64,000 bases of DNA from Notolepis coatsorum (Eukaryota > Chordata > Actinopteri > Aulopiformes > Paralepididae). The notes beneath the pieces were generated by a model, which saw only the letters and a program-made list of their open reading frames with translations, did not search any database and had not been told where the DNA came from. This document shows positions 48,945-59,069 of the stretch, in pieces (the first letter of the stretch is position 1; every line of letters begins with the position of its first letter). The translations under genes were made by a program, and so were the position numbers. The stretch lies in contig OZ020587.1 of the NCBI GenBank assembly GCA_963971535.1, positions 157,602,488 to 157,666,487 of the forward strand, written 5' to 3'.

Positions 48945-50349
48945 TGTAACTGAGGGGTACAATTCCCTGACTGTATTGTTAGATATGATATTTAATACCA
49001 CTACCTCATGTACTTTAACTTCTGGCCACCCAGTACAAGATATAAGTATGATGAACACTTTCCCACCTGATGAAACGAACCAACACAAATGTACCAAATC
49101 GAAGGTTTAATACAGCAAAGGGTGTATACAACGATCACTTAATTACATTTATGATTTGAAATATGGAATATGCACTTTTATGGCAAATGAGTATTCGTAG
49201 GTAAATCAACATTGAATGTCCAATCTCTGGTTGCGCAGGGAGTAAGTATACAACCTGGAATATTTAGGAAACGATAGCGATGGTACTTAAATGATTATAG
49301 CTGGATACACTAAGGGGGGGGGGGGGGGTCCCGCTGGTTGTAAGACAGTAGGAGGGGGGGGGGTTAGAGAAGCCGCTGGCGGTATCCCATCTGGCCGACG
49401 GTGTCTTGGGAGAATCCAAAGTCTTGGACACGGTGCCCACAGAACCTCGGACCGCAGACGAATACAGCTGGACCCTCTGTGGAACGGTATCTGCCGGTCC
49501 ACAACGGAGAGACGTGAGGCGACCTCACGTGTAGAGCGCCGTCTCCCCTGGAGTCCTCTCCGGGGGGTAATTCCAACACTCAGCAGTGTTGGCCTTTATC
49601 CATGGAATAATCAAAGCACACAAAGCATAATCCAAGCCGTGGAAGGCTAGCCGTCGTCTGGGTAGAGTAATCCAATATACAGGTCCAGTCGCTCTTGGCC
49701 CGGAGCTCCTCGGATGCAATCACCACTGGGGGTCTGACCAGCCTGGTTAAGCGTCCAGATAACGTCAGGAACGATGGGGGTACTGATAACTGTAGAACTC
49801 TAACCGAACGATGCACCATACATAAATAGACTATTATTAGCTTAATAGAATACGTCCAACTCGACGGTATGGTGCCAAACTATGATCATTCAACTATTAA
49901 TCTACACAATATCTCAATGCCTATTCTGGGCCAAGTAGGCCTTACTACACCGCACGTGCGTCGTGGGGAGGCTTTTGCGTCTGTCACTCTGTTGGAGGGT
50001 AAAGAACTGGACTAAAAGAAAATTCTACTTTACTGGCGCCATATATATATGCGCTATGAACAAATAGTACCATACGTATTTCGCCCGACATATTACTGCG
50101 CGGAACCGGGGGTTTGCCTCGACATGTTAGGCGGCACGATTGAACTTGGACCTAGGGGTATGGCAACCTGGCGCCAGGTTCTCGTCCAATGGTAGAATGA
50201 AACTATTATGGGCTGTTTAGTAGAAACGGGGATATTCAATGCATATTATACAAGGAATATACAGGGGATATCAAACGATATACAAATACAATTAAATATA
50301 TATATATAAATAAATATACATATTCGGTTTAATCTGATCCTTCACAACA
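48945..50349 (-). repeat. BEL-2 3' LTR (full length)
   Basis: 1,405 bp; on the minus strand it runs from TGTTGTGAAGG to TTACA, the same ends as BEL-1. It carries the TATA-like run near 50041-50050. Sequence similarity to BEL-1 LTRs is clear at both ends and lower in the middle, where C/G runs at 49314-49328 and 49351-49361 (plus-strand G) parallel the C runs of BEL-1. Confidence 0.93.
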
Positions 50350-50360
50350 GCCGCACCCTA
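50350..50360 (-). other. Polypurine tract of BEL-2
   Basis: On the minus strand TAGGGTGCGGC directly precedes the 3' LTR. It is weak as a purine tract but in the same place as in BEL-1. Confidence 0.45.
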
Positions 50361-50442
50361 ATTAGTCCCACCTAATTAGCTAAGCAGAGACAGATTAACC
50401 GCACTGTCTACCACTCAAGGTCCGCTGTAAGGGTCAGTCAAC

Positions 50443-53400
50443 TCACAAAGTCATAGGGTCATGGTCATCATCGATAGTATCTGGGAGTCGGGGCAGTTCT
50501 ATGAGCCTCGCCACGGGACGTGTGTAAGTGCGCCCTTGGACGAGTACTTCAGCTGCTCGGACCTTGCCATCGGCACCGGTGATCACTTTGCTTACGCGGC
50601 CAGCCGGCCACATAGCTCTGGGTAGCGACTGGTCAATAATCATGACGACTGTTCCTTCTGTCAAATTGTCTCTCTCTTTTACCCACTTCTGGCGGGTCTG
50701 TAGAGACGGTAGGTAGTGAAGTAGGAAGCTGCTCCAAAACTTGTCAGCTAGTACTTGGCTGTACCTCCACATTCTTCGGCCGTTCGCTTCTTCGGGCCTG
50801 TACATTGTCTGGGGTAGCGCGGGGTCCAGCCGCCCCATTAGGAGTGTGTTGGGGGTGACTGGGTCGACATCTGCTACATCACTGGAGACGTAACCGAGGG
50901 GCTTTGAGTTCAATACTCCCTCGATCTCCGTGAGGACTGTCATTAGGACTTCCTCTGCCACAGTCTGGGCTCCGAGTACTGCGTACAGGGCTGTCTTTAT
51001 AGAACGTACTTCTCGTTCCCAGGTTCCACCGAAGTGGGGTGCGTTCGGGGGATTAAACTGGAAGTCAATCTGGGCTGGAGCGAGGTGGGTCTTAAGTTCT
51101 GGGCCCATAGCTTGGAAGCTCTCTCTCAGCTCTCTTTCTCCGCCTTTGAAGTTGGTCCCGTGATCAGACAACAATGTAGACGGTTTTCCTTTCCGTGATG
51201 TGAATCTCCGGAAGGCCATAAGGAATGAGTCTGTGCTCATGGTCGGAAGGAGCTCGATATGTATCGCTCTGGTGGTCATGCATTTGAATACAATACCCCA
51301 CCGCTTCTCGGTGCCTCTTCCTCTCTTTATATACAACGGGCCAAAGCAGTCCATGCCTGTGGAGTGGAATGGCTTGTCGCCGATTCGGAGGCGACAGGGG
51401 GGTAAGTCAGCCATCCGTGGTATGCTGGGCTGCGCGCGCCACTTATGGCAGTCTAGACAGGTTCGCTGGAAGCGCCGTACTGCTTCTCTCCCTTGCAATA
51501 TCCAATAACGACGTCTGATCTCCGCGAAGACTCTCTCTGCTCCTGCGTGGTGTACATCCTCGTCGTATTTCTTTATGATCAGCTCTGTGACCTTGTGTCG
51601 GCTGTTCAAGACGATCGGGTGCTTAATGTCATCTGGTAGATCGGGGGCTCTCCGCAGGCGACCACCCACTCTGATGAGATTATGTGCGTCACTCTCTGGT
51701 GCCAGGTGAATCAGTCTGCTGTCTGATGGGACGGGGTTTCCTCCCTGTAGACAGTCTAGCTCATCGGGGAACGAGTCTCTCTGGGCTCGTTGTAGTAGAA
51801 GAAGTTCTGCTTCTTCGTAGTCAGCTGCTGACATGTCAGTGGTGGACTGAATCTCTGGGTGGTGCCGCAGGAATGTTCTTTGCTGCGCACTCTCTAGGGT
51901 AATGCAGTCATCTATGTTGGGGTCTGTGGAGGCGACAGTGCTCAGTCCACAGAACATAGGCTTCTTGTTCTCAGCCTCCTCATTACTTGCTTCCCTCGGG
52001 GTGGGCGTAGGCCAATCTCCTTCCGGGAGCTTGAGGAATGCTGGTCCATCACTGTAGATGTTGCGACGGGTTAGGTCATCCAGAGACATTCCCCGGGTGA
52101 TGACGTCAGCTGGGTTGTGTTTGGTGTCCACATACCTCCAGCTTGCTTCTTCTGTTAATTCTTGAATCTCGGTGACTCTGACTCCCACGAAGACTTTGTA
52201 TCTGCATGAATCAGACTTAATCCATGTGAGTACTGTCCTGGAATCTGACCACAAGATTGTTCTATGCACCGGAATGGTGAGTTCACGTTGGATTAACGTG
52301 GCTAGATGCGCTCCTGCGAGGGCTGCGCAGAGCTCTAGACGTGGGATAGATTGTTGCTTACGTGGGGCTATTCTTGAGCGGGCCAGTATGAAAGCAGTGT
52401 GTATCTTTCCTCCCATCTCTTGGGCACGCAAATAGGCAACCGATCCGTAGGCTACTTCGGAGGCGTCGCTGAAGACGTGTAGCTCAATCTCGCATGTCTC
52501 TGGCCTCACTGTGGATGGGAAGTAGCTGCGGCGTATATTGACACCTGGGAGTGAGCGGAGTTCCGTCTCCCACTCTCTCCATGTTGAGGCAAGGTGTGCG
52601 GGTATTGGGTCGTCCCAGCCCTGGTCCTTGTCCCATAGTGCTCGTACAATCATCTTTGCCCTGGTGGTGTAAGGTAGAATACATCCCAACGGGTCATATT
52701 GTCTGGCGAGTGTTCTGTACACACTCCGTCTGGTGGTCGGTATCGCCGCCGACCTTCCTTGCTCTGGAGCCAAGGGTTTGTGTCTATAGTGGAGCGAGTC
52801 TGTTTTGAAGCGCCAGACTAATCCTAGTGTCATTTCTTGGGCTTCTCCTGGGATTGTCGCCATCCAGGTCTCGCTGCTGGCAGCCTTGTCCGCGGAGGAG
52901 AGGCTGCGCAATACGTGCGGGTCGCTGCTGGCCCACTGCCTGAGGTCAAAGCCGCCTTTGATTAGGGAGGCGCGTAACTTGATTAGGAGAGCCTTGGCTT
53001 CTTCTTGAGTCGAGACGCTTTGTAAACAGTTGTCCACGTAGAAACTGTTCTTCACACTGTGTTGGACCTCTTCATCTGCTGCTGGGTCCTCTGTGACGTG
53101 TTTCTGTAGTGCAAATAATACTGGGGGGTCGCTGCTGGCCTGCTGCCGGAGATCAAAGCCGTCTTTGATCAGGGAGGCGCGGAGCAGCGCACGGCGTCGC
53201 CAGTCTATTTTCTTCTCGACAGGCTGCAGGAGTGTGGTGTCTCCTTCTGTCGTTCTGGAGTGGAAGCAGCTAGTGGCTGCTGTTCGGTTGAGAGATTTAG
53301 CGAGGGGGCCTTGTAATGTCCATCCTAGGCGGGTCTCGACTGCTGCAGGACAGCCTCGGGGGCCTGTATGGACCCGGTCAATCGGGACTATGAGTTCTGC

Positions 53401-56091
53401 ATGGTCGGAGCCTATCAACAGGGTCGGGGTAGCGCCGTCTATGAGCGGGATAGGTAATTGGCGCAGGTGCACATATTTATCCATCAACTTGGTGACAGGG
53501 TAGGTGTACTGCGATAGTCCTATTTCTTGGCTGGTGAAAGCATTTGTGATCTTGTACCGTCGCTCTGGCTGCCCGTTGGCTGCGATAGTGAAGGAGACAT
53601 TCTCGCCCTTTATCGTCTTTAAATCTCTTCTTATTGTCCGAATCGTCATTTCGTTCTTGCTCCCCCGCAGTCCCAGCTGGGTCGCAGCGGAGGCGAGCAG
53701 AAGGGTCTTCTCTGACCCGTCATCAAGGACGGCGTAAGTGTCCATGACTTTATCTTGGTAGCTCAATGTCACACGGACTACCTTTAAGAGCACTTGAGCT
53801 CCGTTGCTGCTGGCGGGGTCAATGTACATGACACTTGCCTTGGTGCCGCTCCGTGGTGCAGGTATAGGCCGTCTTCCGTTACTATCGTGTAGTATATCTA
53901 GATGGGCTCCATCGCACCGGCTGCACCTTTTCTTTAGGCGGCATTCGGCTGCCATGTGGGGCCGCGCACATCGATAACAGCGCCGGTTGGATTTTATCCA
54001 TTGACTCACTTCTTCTGCATTCATCTTTGTGAATGAGTCACATTGTGACAGCCAGTGTTCTTTCTCACAGTAGGGACACGCTATCTTCCACTTCTCTTTT
54101 CTCGAGGGGGTGCTGTGACTCCTACTGCTCGGTACTGACTCTGATTGGTGCATGACAGTCACCGATCTTCTTCCATCATTTATTCTCCTGGGTCCCTCTC
54201 TGGAGCTTGGCGTGCTCCGCCCGAAGGTGTCCAGTCGTAAGCTGCTGACCTCTCTCGCCAGGAAGTCGGCCAGATCAAGGAGGGATGGCTCGGGGCCGTC
54301 GGGATCTCGGTAGTCCCTCTGCCGCCTAAAGCGCTCCTGTCTTGCGGGTGGCAGCTTCTCCAAAATCCTCTCAACGTTAGAGTTGGCGTATAGCTCATGC
54401 ATGCCCTTCTCCCGTTGAGCTCCCAGCATCCCCACCAGGGACTGCACTTTGATTGACAGGTCGTCTAGTGAGCGATTGTCTGTGGCTGGGGGTAGGCGGT
54501 CAATATGCCTTATCTCCTGGATTACGTAATCCCATATACGTCCATATCTCTGATCCAGCGCTGCAAGGGCCGCTGTGTATGGGGTCGAGGAGGTAGCATA
54601 GGCTAGCGCTATATTGTGCGCTCGCGGTACTTTCAGGTGCTTCAGTAATATTGCATACTTGTGGCGTTCATCAGCGACATCCACCATCATTGTCTCTAGG
54701 CACATCCGGAGCTCCGTGTACTGTGCTCGACTCTCATAGGCGAAGTCTGGGAATGACGGCGTGGCGTTGTATGACGCCGTGGATGGCTGATACATCGGCG
54801 AGCGTTGGGGGAGAGACCTCCTGGGCGAGTCCCCTCTTGCGCCTCGCTGTGGGCTGGTACTGGCAGGGTACCATGGCCCGCTGGTCCAGGTACTGTTCCT
54901 CGGGGCTGGTCGTGCGTCGTGCTCACCCGTGAATAGAGTCGGGGGTCTGTAGCGCAGCGCCGCGGGGGTATAGCCTGGACTGTATGGGACCTCCTGGTCC
55001 GGTGGAGTACTGTGCTGTCGTCGGGCTTGGTTCTCCTCTTCTCCCTCTTCTTCCTCTATCAGATCTTCCAGATCTTGTAATCGTTTATTTAGCTTCTCCG
55101 CAGTGTATGCCGCTCCTTCCTTGTAGCTGGGTCTCGCTTGGACCGGTATGGGAAGGGGGTCTGCGGGGGGTCTAGACTCGGTCTGTTGGTCAAGTTCAGG
55201 GTCGCTTGCTCGTTGCGGTGACGCTGCTCTTGACTGTTGTCTCGACGAGTTCCTTGAGCCCCTGGCGGAGGGAGAGGGAGTTGTCCTTTTGATCAGCTGC
55301 TCTATTAGTTGCGCTTGTAGTCTGTCGCGCTCTGCGTCTCTTTGGGCACCGGCAGCGGCGCGCTGGGCGTCGGCGTCGGCGCGCTCTGTTTCTCTTTGGG
55401 CACCGGCAGCGGCGCGCTGGGCGTCGGCCCGGTCTCTTGCCATATTCTCTTCCATCTGGAAGCGTCTCATCTCCAGACGTGTGCGCTGTTCTTCGCTCCG
55501 TTGCTGTGCTTGGAGGTGTTCGCGCTCGCTGGTCGCCTGTGCTTGGAGATGTTCGCGCTCGCTAAGCGTCTGTGCTTGGAGCCGATCGCGTTCGGTAGAG
55601 GCTGTCAGGCTGACGAGGAACGCCTGTTGTAGTATCCTCTCCGCTTCGCTGGGGGAAGGCGGTTGTGGAGGTGAGCCGCTCCTGCGTGAGCCGCTCCTGG
55701 GGGTACTCGCCGGGGAGTCCTGGAGCTCCAGTTCCTCGGCGCTCTCCTCCTCTTCTTCCGTGCAGAGTTCTCTCTCTGTAGGGTTGTCTTCCTCCCGGGG
55801 CGTGTCGGGGACTACTTCTTGAGTAGTGGCGGGGGGTAAAGGCATGTCAATTCCCTCCTGGTCCCCACCGTGAGCTTGGTCAGTTACATTAGGACCTACT
55901 ATGGCCTCTGTGGTCGGGGAAACCTGCTCGTTAAGGTCAGACATAATTTTACTTTCTACTTTTACCGCGTTTACCGTTTGTCGAAGGCTAGGTAGTTGAC
56001 TGACAGTGTAAGCCTCTAAGTACTGAGGTGTCTGTCGTCTGCGCCGCGGGCGTTCTAGGTTAGGAGGATCGTTTCGTGGAGTGTTCATCAT
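50443..56091 (-). CDS. gag-pol: BEL-2 Gag-Pol polyprotein with in-frame loss of the RT fingers/palm
   Basis: An uninterrupted ORF of 1,882 codons from the ATG at 56091 (open upstream to 56115 without ATG), closely similar to BEL-1 over most of its length. Gag has the acidic N-terminus, a longer coiled coil with repeated SEREHLQAQ and AQRAAAGAQR stretches (near 55,330-55,600) and the zinc knuckles. Protease LDDGS lies near 53,715-53,730. After the protease region the ORF jumps: residues equivalent to BEL-1 about 905-1127, with motif A DIKGMF and motif B, are missing. In their place is a patch of about 32 residues containing a diverged copy of the downstream segment RASLIKGGFDLRQWASSDP. RT motif C YVDN (near 53,032-53,043), RNase H, the integrase triad and the DUF5641-type end remain. 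It cannot make a working RT but could supply Gag, protease, RNase H and integrase. Confidence 0.94.
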   Translation of the reverse strand: MMNTPRNDPPNLERPRRRRQTPQYLEAYTVSQLPSLRQTVNAVKVESKIMSDLNEQVSPTTEAIVGPNVTDQAHGGDQEGIDMPLPPATTQEVVPDTPREEDNPTERELCTEEEEESAEELELQDSPASTPRSGSRRSGSPPQPPSPSEAERILQQAFLVSLTASTERDRLQAQTLSEREHLQAQATSEREHLQAQQRSEEQRTRLEMRRFQMEENMARDRADAQRAAAGAQRETERADADAQRAAAGAQRDAERDRLQAQLIEQLIKRTTPSPSARGSRNSSRQQSRAASPQRASDPELDQQTESRPPADPLPIPVQARPSYKEGAAYTAEKLNKRLQDLEDLIEEEEGEEENQARRQHSTPPDQEVPYSPGYTPAALRYRPPTLFTGEHDARPAPRNSTWTSGPWYPASTSPQRGARGDSPRRSLPQRSPMYQPSTASYNATPSFPDFAYESRAQYTELRMCLETMMVDVADERHKYAILLKHLKVPRAHNIALAYATSSTPYTAALAALDQRYGRIWDYVIQEIRHIDRLPPATDNRSLDDLSIKVQSLVGMLGAQREKGMHELYANSNVERILEKLPPARQERFRRQRDYRDPDGPEPSLLDLADFLAREVSSLRLDTFGRSTPSSREGPRRINDGRRSVTVMHQSESVPSSRSHSTPSRKEKWKIACPYCEKEHWLSQCDSFTKMNAEEVSQWIKSNRRCYRCARPHMAAECRLKKRCSRCDGAHLDILHDSNGRRPIPAPRSGTKASVMYIDPASSNGAQVLLKVVRVTLSYQDKVMDTYAVLDDGSEKTLLLASAATQLGLRGSKNEMTIRTIRRDLKTIKGENVSFTIAANGQPERRYKITNAFTSQEIGLSQYTYPVTKLMDKYVHLRQLPIPLIDGATPTLLIGSDHAELIVPIDRVHTGPRGCPAAVETRLGWTLQGPLAKSLNRTAATSCFHSRTTEGDTTLLQPVEKKIDWRRRALLRASLIKDGFDLRQQASSDPPVLFALQKHVTEDPAADEEVQHSVKNSFYVDNCLQSVSTQEEAKALLIKLRASLIKGGFDLRQWASSDPHVLRSLSSADKAASSETWMATIPGEAQEMTLGLVWRFKTDSLHYRHKPLAPEQGRSAAIPTTRRSVYRTLARQYDPLGCILPYTTRAKMIVRALWDKDQGWDDPIPAHLASTWREWETELRSLPGVNIRRSYFPSTVRPETCEIELHVFSDASEVAYGSVAYLRAQEMGGKIHTAFILARSRIAPRKQQSIPRLELCAALAGAHLATLIQRELTIPVHRTILWSDSRTVLTWIKSDSCRYKVFVGVRVTEIQELTEEASWRYVDTKHNPADVITRGMSLDDLTRRNIYSDGPAFLKLPEGDWPTPTPREASNEEAENKKPMFCGLSTVASTDPNIDDCITLESAQQRTFLRHHPEIQSTTDMSAADYEEAELLLLQRAQRDSFPDELDCLQGGNPVPSDSRLIHLAPESDAHNLIRVGGRLRRAPDLPDDIKHPIVLNSRHKVTELIIKKYDEDVHHAGAERVFAEIRRRYWILQGREAVRRFQRTCLDCHKWRAQPSIPRMADLPPCRLRIGDKPFHSTGMDCFGPLYIKRGRGTEKRWGIVFKCMTTRAIHIELLPTMSTDSFLMAFRRFTSRKGKPSTLLSDHGTNFKGGERELRESFQAMGPELKTHLAPAQIDFQFNPPNAPHFGGTWEREVRSIKTALYAVLGAQTVAEEVLMTVLTEIEGVLNSKPLGYVSSDVADVDPVTPNTLLMGRLDPALPQTMYRPEEANGRRMWRYSQVLADKFWSSFLLHYLPSLQTRQKWVKERDNLTEGTVVMIIDQSLPRAMWPAGRVSKVITGADGKVRAAEVLVQGRTYTRPVARLIELPRLPDTIDDDHDPMTL

Positions 56092-56140
56092 AGGCCATTT
56101 CGATATTAATAACACTATATTAATATTACACTAGTTACCC

Positions 56141-56157
56141 TTCGGCTCGAAGGACCA
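56141..56157 (-). other. Primer binding site of BEL-2 (tRNA-Tyr type, one mismatch)
   Basis: On the minus strand TGGTCCTTCGAGCCGAA, 2 bp from the LTR end, as in BEL-1. One base near its distal end differs from BEL-1 and from the expected tRNA-Tyr complement (A for G). Confidence 0.82.
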
Positions 56158-56159
56158 AT

Positions 56160-56979
56160 TGTAACTGAGGGGTACAATTCCCTGACTGTATTGTTAGATA
56201 TGATATTTAATACCACTACCTCATGTACTTTAACTTCTGGCCACCCAGTACAAGATATAAGTATGATGAACACTTTCCCACCTGATGAAACGAACCAACA
56301 CAAATGTACCAAATCGAAGGTTTAATACAGCAAAGGGTGTATACAACGATCACCACTGGGGGTCTGACCAGCCTGGTTAAGCGTCCAGATAACGTCAGGA
56401 ACGATGGGGGTACTGATAACTGTAGAACTCTAACCGAACGATGCACCATACATAAATAGACTATTATTAGCTTAATAGAATACGTCCAACTCGACGGTAT
56501 GGTGCCAAACTATGATCATTCAACTATTAATCTACACGATATCTCAATGCCTATTCTGGGCCAAGTAGGCCTTACTACACCGCACGTGCGTCGTGGGGAG
56601 GCTTTTGCGTCTGTCACTCTGTTGGAGGGTAAAGAACTGGACTAAAAGAAAATTCTACTTTACTGGCGCCATATATATATGCGCTATGAACAAATAGTAC
56701 CATACGTATTTCGCCCGACATATTACTGCGCGGAACCGGGGGTTTGCCTCGACATGTTAGGCGGCACGATTGAACTTGGACCTAGGGGTATGGCAACCTG
56801 GCGCCAGGTTCTCGTCCAATGGTAGAATGAAACTATTATGGGCTGTTTAGTAGAAACGGGGATATTCAATGCATATTATACAAGGAATATACAGGGGATA
56901 TCAAACGATATACAAATACAATTAAATATATATATATAAATAAATATACATATTCGGTTTAATCTGATCCTTCACAACA
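56160..56979 (-). repeat. BEL-2 5' LTR with a 585-bp internal deletion
   Basis: 820 bp against 1,405 bp in the other LTR. The shared parts align without indels; the missing piece corresponds to 49134-49718 of the 3' LTR. ATCAC occurs at both edges of the missing piece (49134-49138 and 49719-49723) and once at the junction (near 56349), so the loss involved 5-bp microhomology. The TATA-like box is retained (near 56,671-56,680). Confidence 0.93.
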
Positions 56980-56984
56980 ATACT
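56980..56984. other. Target-site duplication of BEL-2, right copy (ATACT)
   Basis: Second ATACT; the BEL-3 LTR then continues with CCTTGCAAC exactly as at 63445. Confidence 0.97.
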
Positions 56985-57540
56985 CCTTGCAACTATTTTC
57001 AAAGTAAATTGAAATTAAATGAACTTTAGGGGTAAAAAGAGAATAATTTACATCTGGCATCTATGCGGGCAGCATGGGAGGGCTTGACTGGTTTACCATC
57101 TGGCATCTATGGGGGCAGCCCAGAGGACTTGCATTAAAACCCCAGCTCATTCAGTCCATGATTCAGTCAGTCATTGAGTCAGCTCATTGTGCTCAGTGAG
57201 TTAAGCTGCAATCAGACCAGGAACGTGATGACCCAATGGTATGTTTACTTTTACCTTCCCTGCTTGCTTAATGTGCATGTGCCCTGCTTGGTTTATGATG
57301 TGCTCTGCTTGCTCTGTTCATGTGCTTTGCTTGTGTTAGCTGTTAGCTCCCTAGCATATTAAACTAGCATGTTAGCTTTGCTCATCATGAAATGTTTGTA
57401 GCATGTTAGCTTTGCTCAACATGCTATGTTTGACATAAGGCCCCAGTGCACCCTGGGAAATGGTGTTTCTGTAGGCCTGTAATGTCTGGCATTACAACAG
57501 TTTGAATATATTGTTTGAACATTTTGATGCATGACACTCA
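56985..57540 (+). repeat. BEL-3 middle LTR, part right of the BEL-2 insertion
   Basis: Aligns base for base with 63445-64000 (offset 6,460) with a few differences (TACATCTGG for TACATCAGG, GGTTTATG for GCTTTATG, ACATAAGG for ACATGCGG). The comparison ends at 57540 only because the window ends; the LTR may extend further right. Its true end before the primer site is not identified. Confidence 0.9.
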
Positions 57541-57639
57541 TGACATGGTTAAGTCTAAAGAACAATGTTGATTGGTGTAAATACTATACTATAGTAAAGT
57601 AAATACTATATATATAATATAGGTTAAATATATATATAT
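57541..57639 (+). other. Possible continuation of the BEL-3 LTR or leader, AT-rich
   Basis: AT-rich sequence ending in a TA run that hosts the hAT-like element. No coding or RNA signal is seen. It cannot be assigned to LTR or leader because the right LTR is cut by the window edge. Confidence 0.4.
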
Positions 57640-58347
57640 TAGAGCTGGGCTGCATTAATGCTATACTAGTATCGCGCGATAATATAATTAACGCATTAAT
57701 CTAAAAAAAAAAAAAAAAAAAAAAAATGTTTTTTGTTTCTTTTTTTTTTATATACACATTTTATTTTTTTACCTTTATTTACCCAGGGTAGGTTCGCTGA
57801 GCACAGATGCTCTTTTTCAGGAACGCCCTGCTTCACATTCACACAGTTCCATTCACACCATTGGCCACTGAGCAACTCCACTGGAGCAGTTGATTCAAGC
57901 CATGTCACATAGTTCAAGTTTGAAATTATTCTTTCTGTTTTGCTCCTGAGAGGGCTAGATACTGTACTGTACTGGTAATATTATTTTTTTGTGTTAACTT
58001 CTGAATAAAACAACTTATTAAACACAAGTACATCTTATTGAACATTATTTTGATATTTCATTACCAATTATCATAGCAAAACAGCTTTTTCAAACAGTCT
58101 GTAATGCATTTTGGAAACGGGAGATGGGCTCATGGTGTAATGGGCCACCTGGCCTGAGAAACATAAGGAGGAAAGAACAAGTAAGGACTTACTTCTGGTC
58201 ATTATTTGGGTAGAACACACATATTTTGAATGCCTTCGGCCTTTTTTTTTTTTTTTTGAGCCATTTTAATCTAGATTAATCTAGATTAAATCCAGGATTG
58301 CAGATAGATTAATCTAGATTAAAAAAATTAATCTATGCCCACCTCTA
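57640..58347. mobile_element. hAT-like non-autonomous DNA transposon (708 bp)
   Basis: Imperfect terminal inverted repeats: TAGAGCTGGGC at the left, and TAGAGGTGGGC as the complement of the right end, both followed within a few bases by ATTAAT. TAGRGSTGGGC termini are typical of hAT elements. The flanking 8 bp are ATATATAT on both sides (57632-57639 and 58348-58355), the hAT duplication length, but the site is a TA microsatellite so this is weak support. The interior has no transposase; it holds A24 at 57703-57726, T runs, and TCTAGATTAA repeats near 58,270-58,322. Confidence 0.72.
57703..57726. repeat. Poly(A) run inside the hAT-like element
   Basis: 24 consecutive A, followed by T-rich sequence. 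It could be a homopolymer expansion or the tail of a small retroposed piece; the adjoining sequence does not decide. Confidence 0.9.
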
Positions 58348-58899
<552 letters not shown>

Positions 58900-59069
58900 G
58901 TGGGGAAAATAAGAACAAACTTGACAGTTATAAACCAAGGGCCCAAGCGTCCAGCTGAATCTGCCCCGAAGAGTGTTGCCCGGAAGAGGAGCGCCACGGA
59001 GGGAGGGAAAGGTCCAACAGGCCCCCTGCCAGTGTCGGAAAAAACCTTGGACAGCTCTAAGAAAGGAGG
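58900..59069 (+). other. BEL-3 region upstream of gag, open but without ATG
   Basis: One frame is open from 58900 to 59097 and encodes a Lys/Arg/Pro-rich stretch (for example KRPAESAPKSVARKRSATEG), but it starts at GTG. It runs into the gag ATG at 59070 in another frame. It may be the original Gag N-terminus now out of frame, or plain leader. Undecided. Confidence 0.35.

Larger units (their letters stand above)
48945..56979 (-). mobile_element. BEL-2: BEL/Pao element lacking the RT core, minus strand
   Basis: An 8.0-kb relative of BEL-1 in the opposite orientation: 5' LTR 56160-56979, tRNA-Tyr-type primer site 56141-56157, gag-pol 56091-50443, purine tract and 3' LTR 48945-50349. It is nested in the middle LTR of BEL-3. 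Two structural defects stand out: the 5' LTR lacks 585 bp and pol lacks about 220 codons around RT motif A. The LTRs differ by a single substitution over the shared 820 bp (49938 against 56538), so insertion is very recent. Confidence 0.95.

Noticed and set aside
55148..55822. Plus-strand Ser/Arg-rich ORF of 224 codons
   Set aside because: It is the antisense shadow of the BEL-2 Gag coiled-coil repeats.
57174..57362. 62-codon ORF present in two BEL-3 LTR copies
   Set aside because: Its duplication follows from the LTRs, the start codon is not ATG and it has no recognisable domain.
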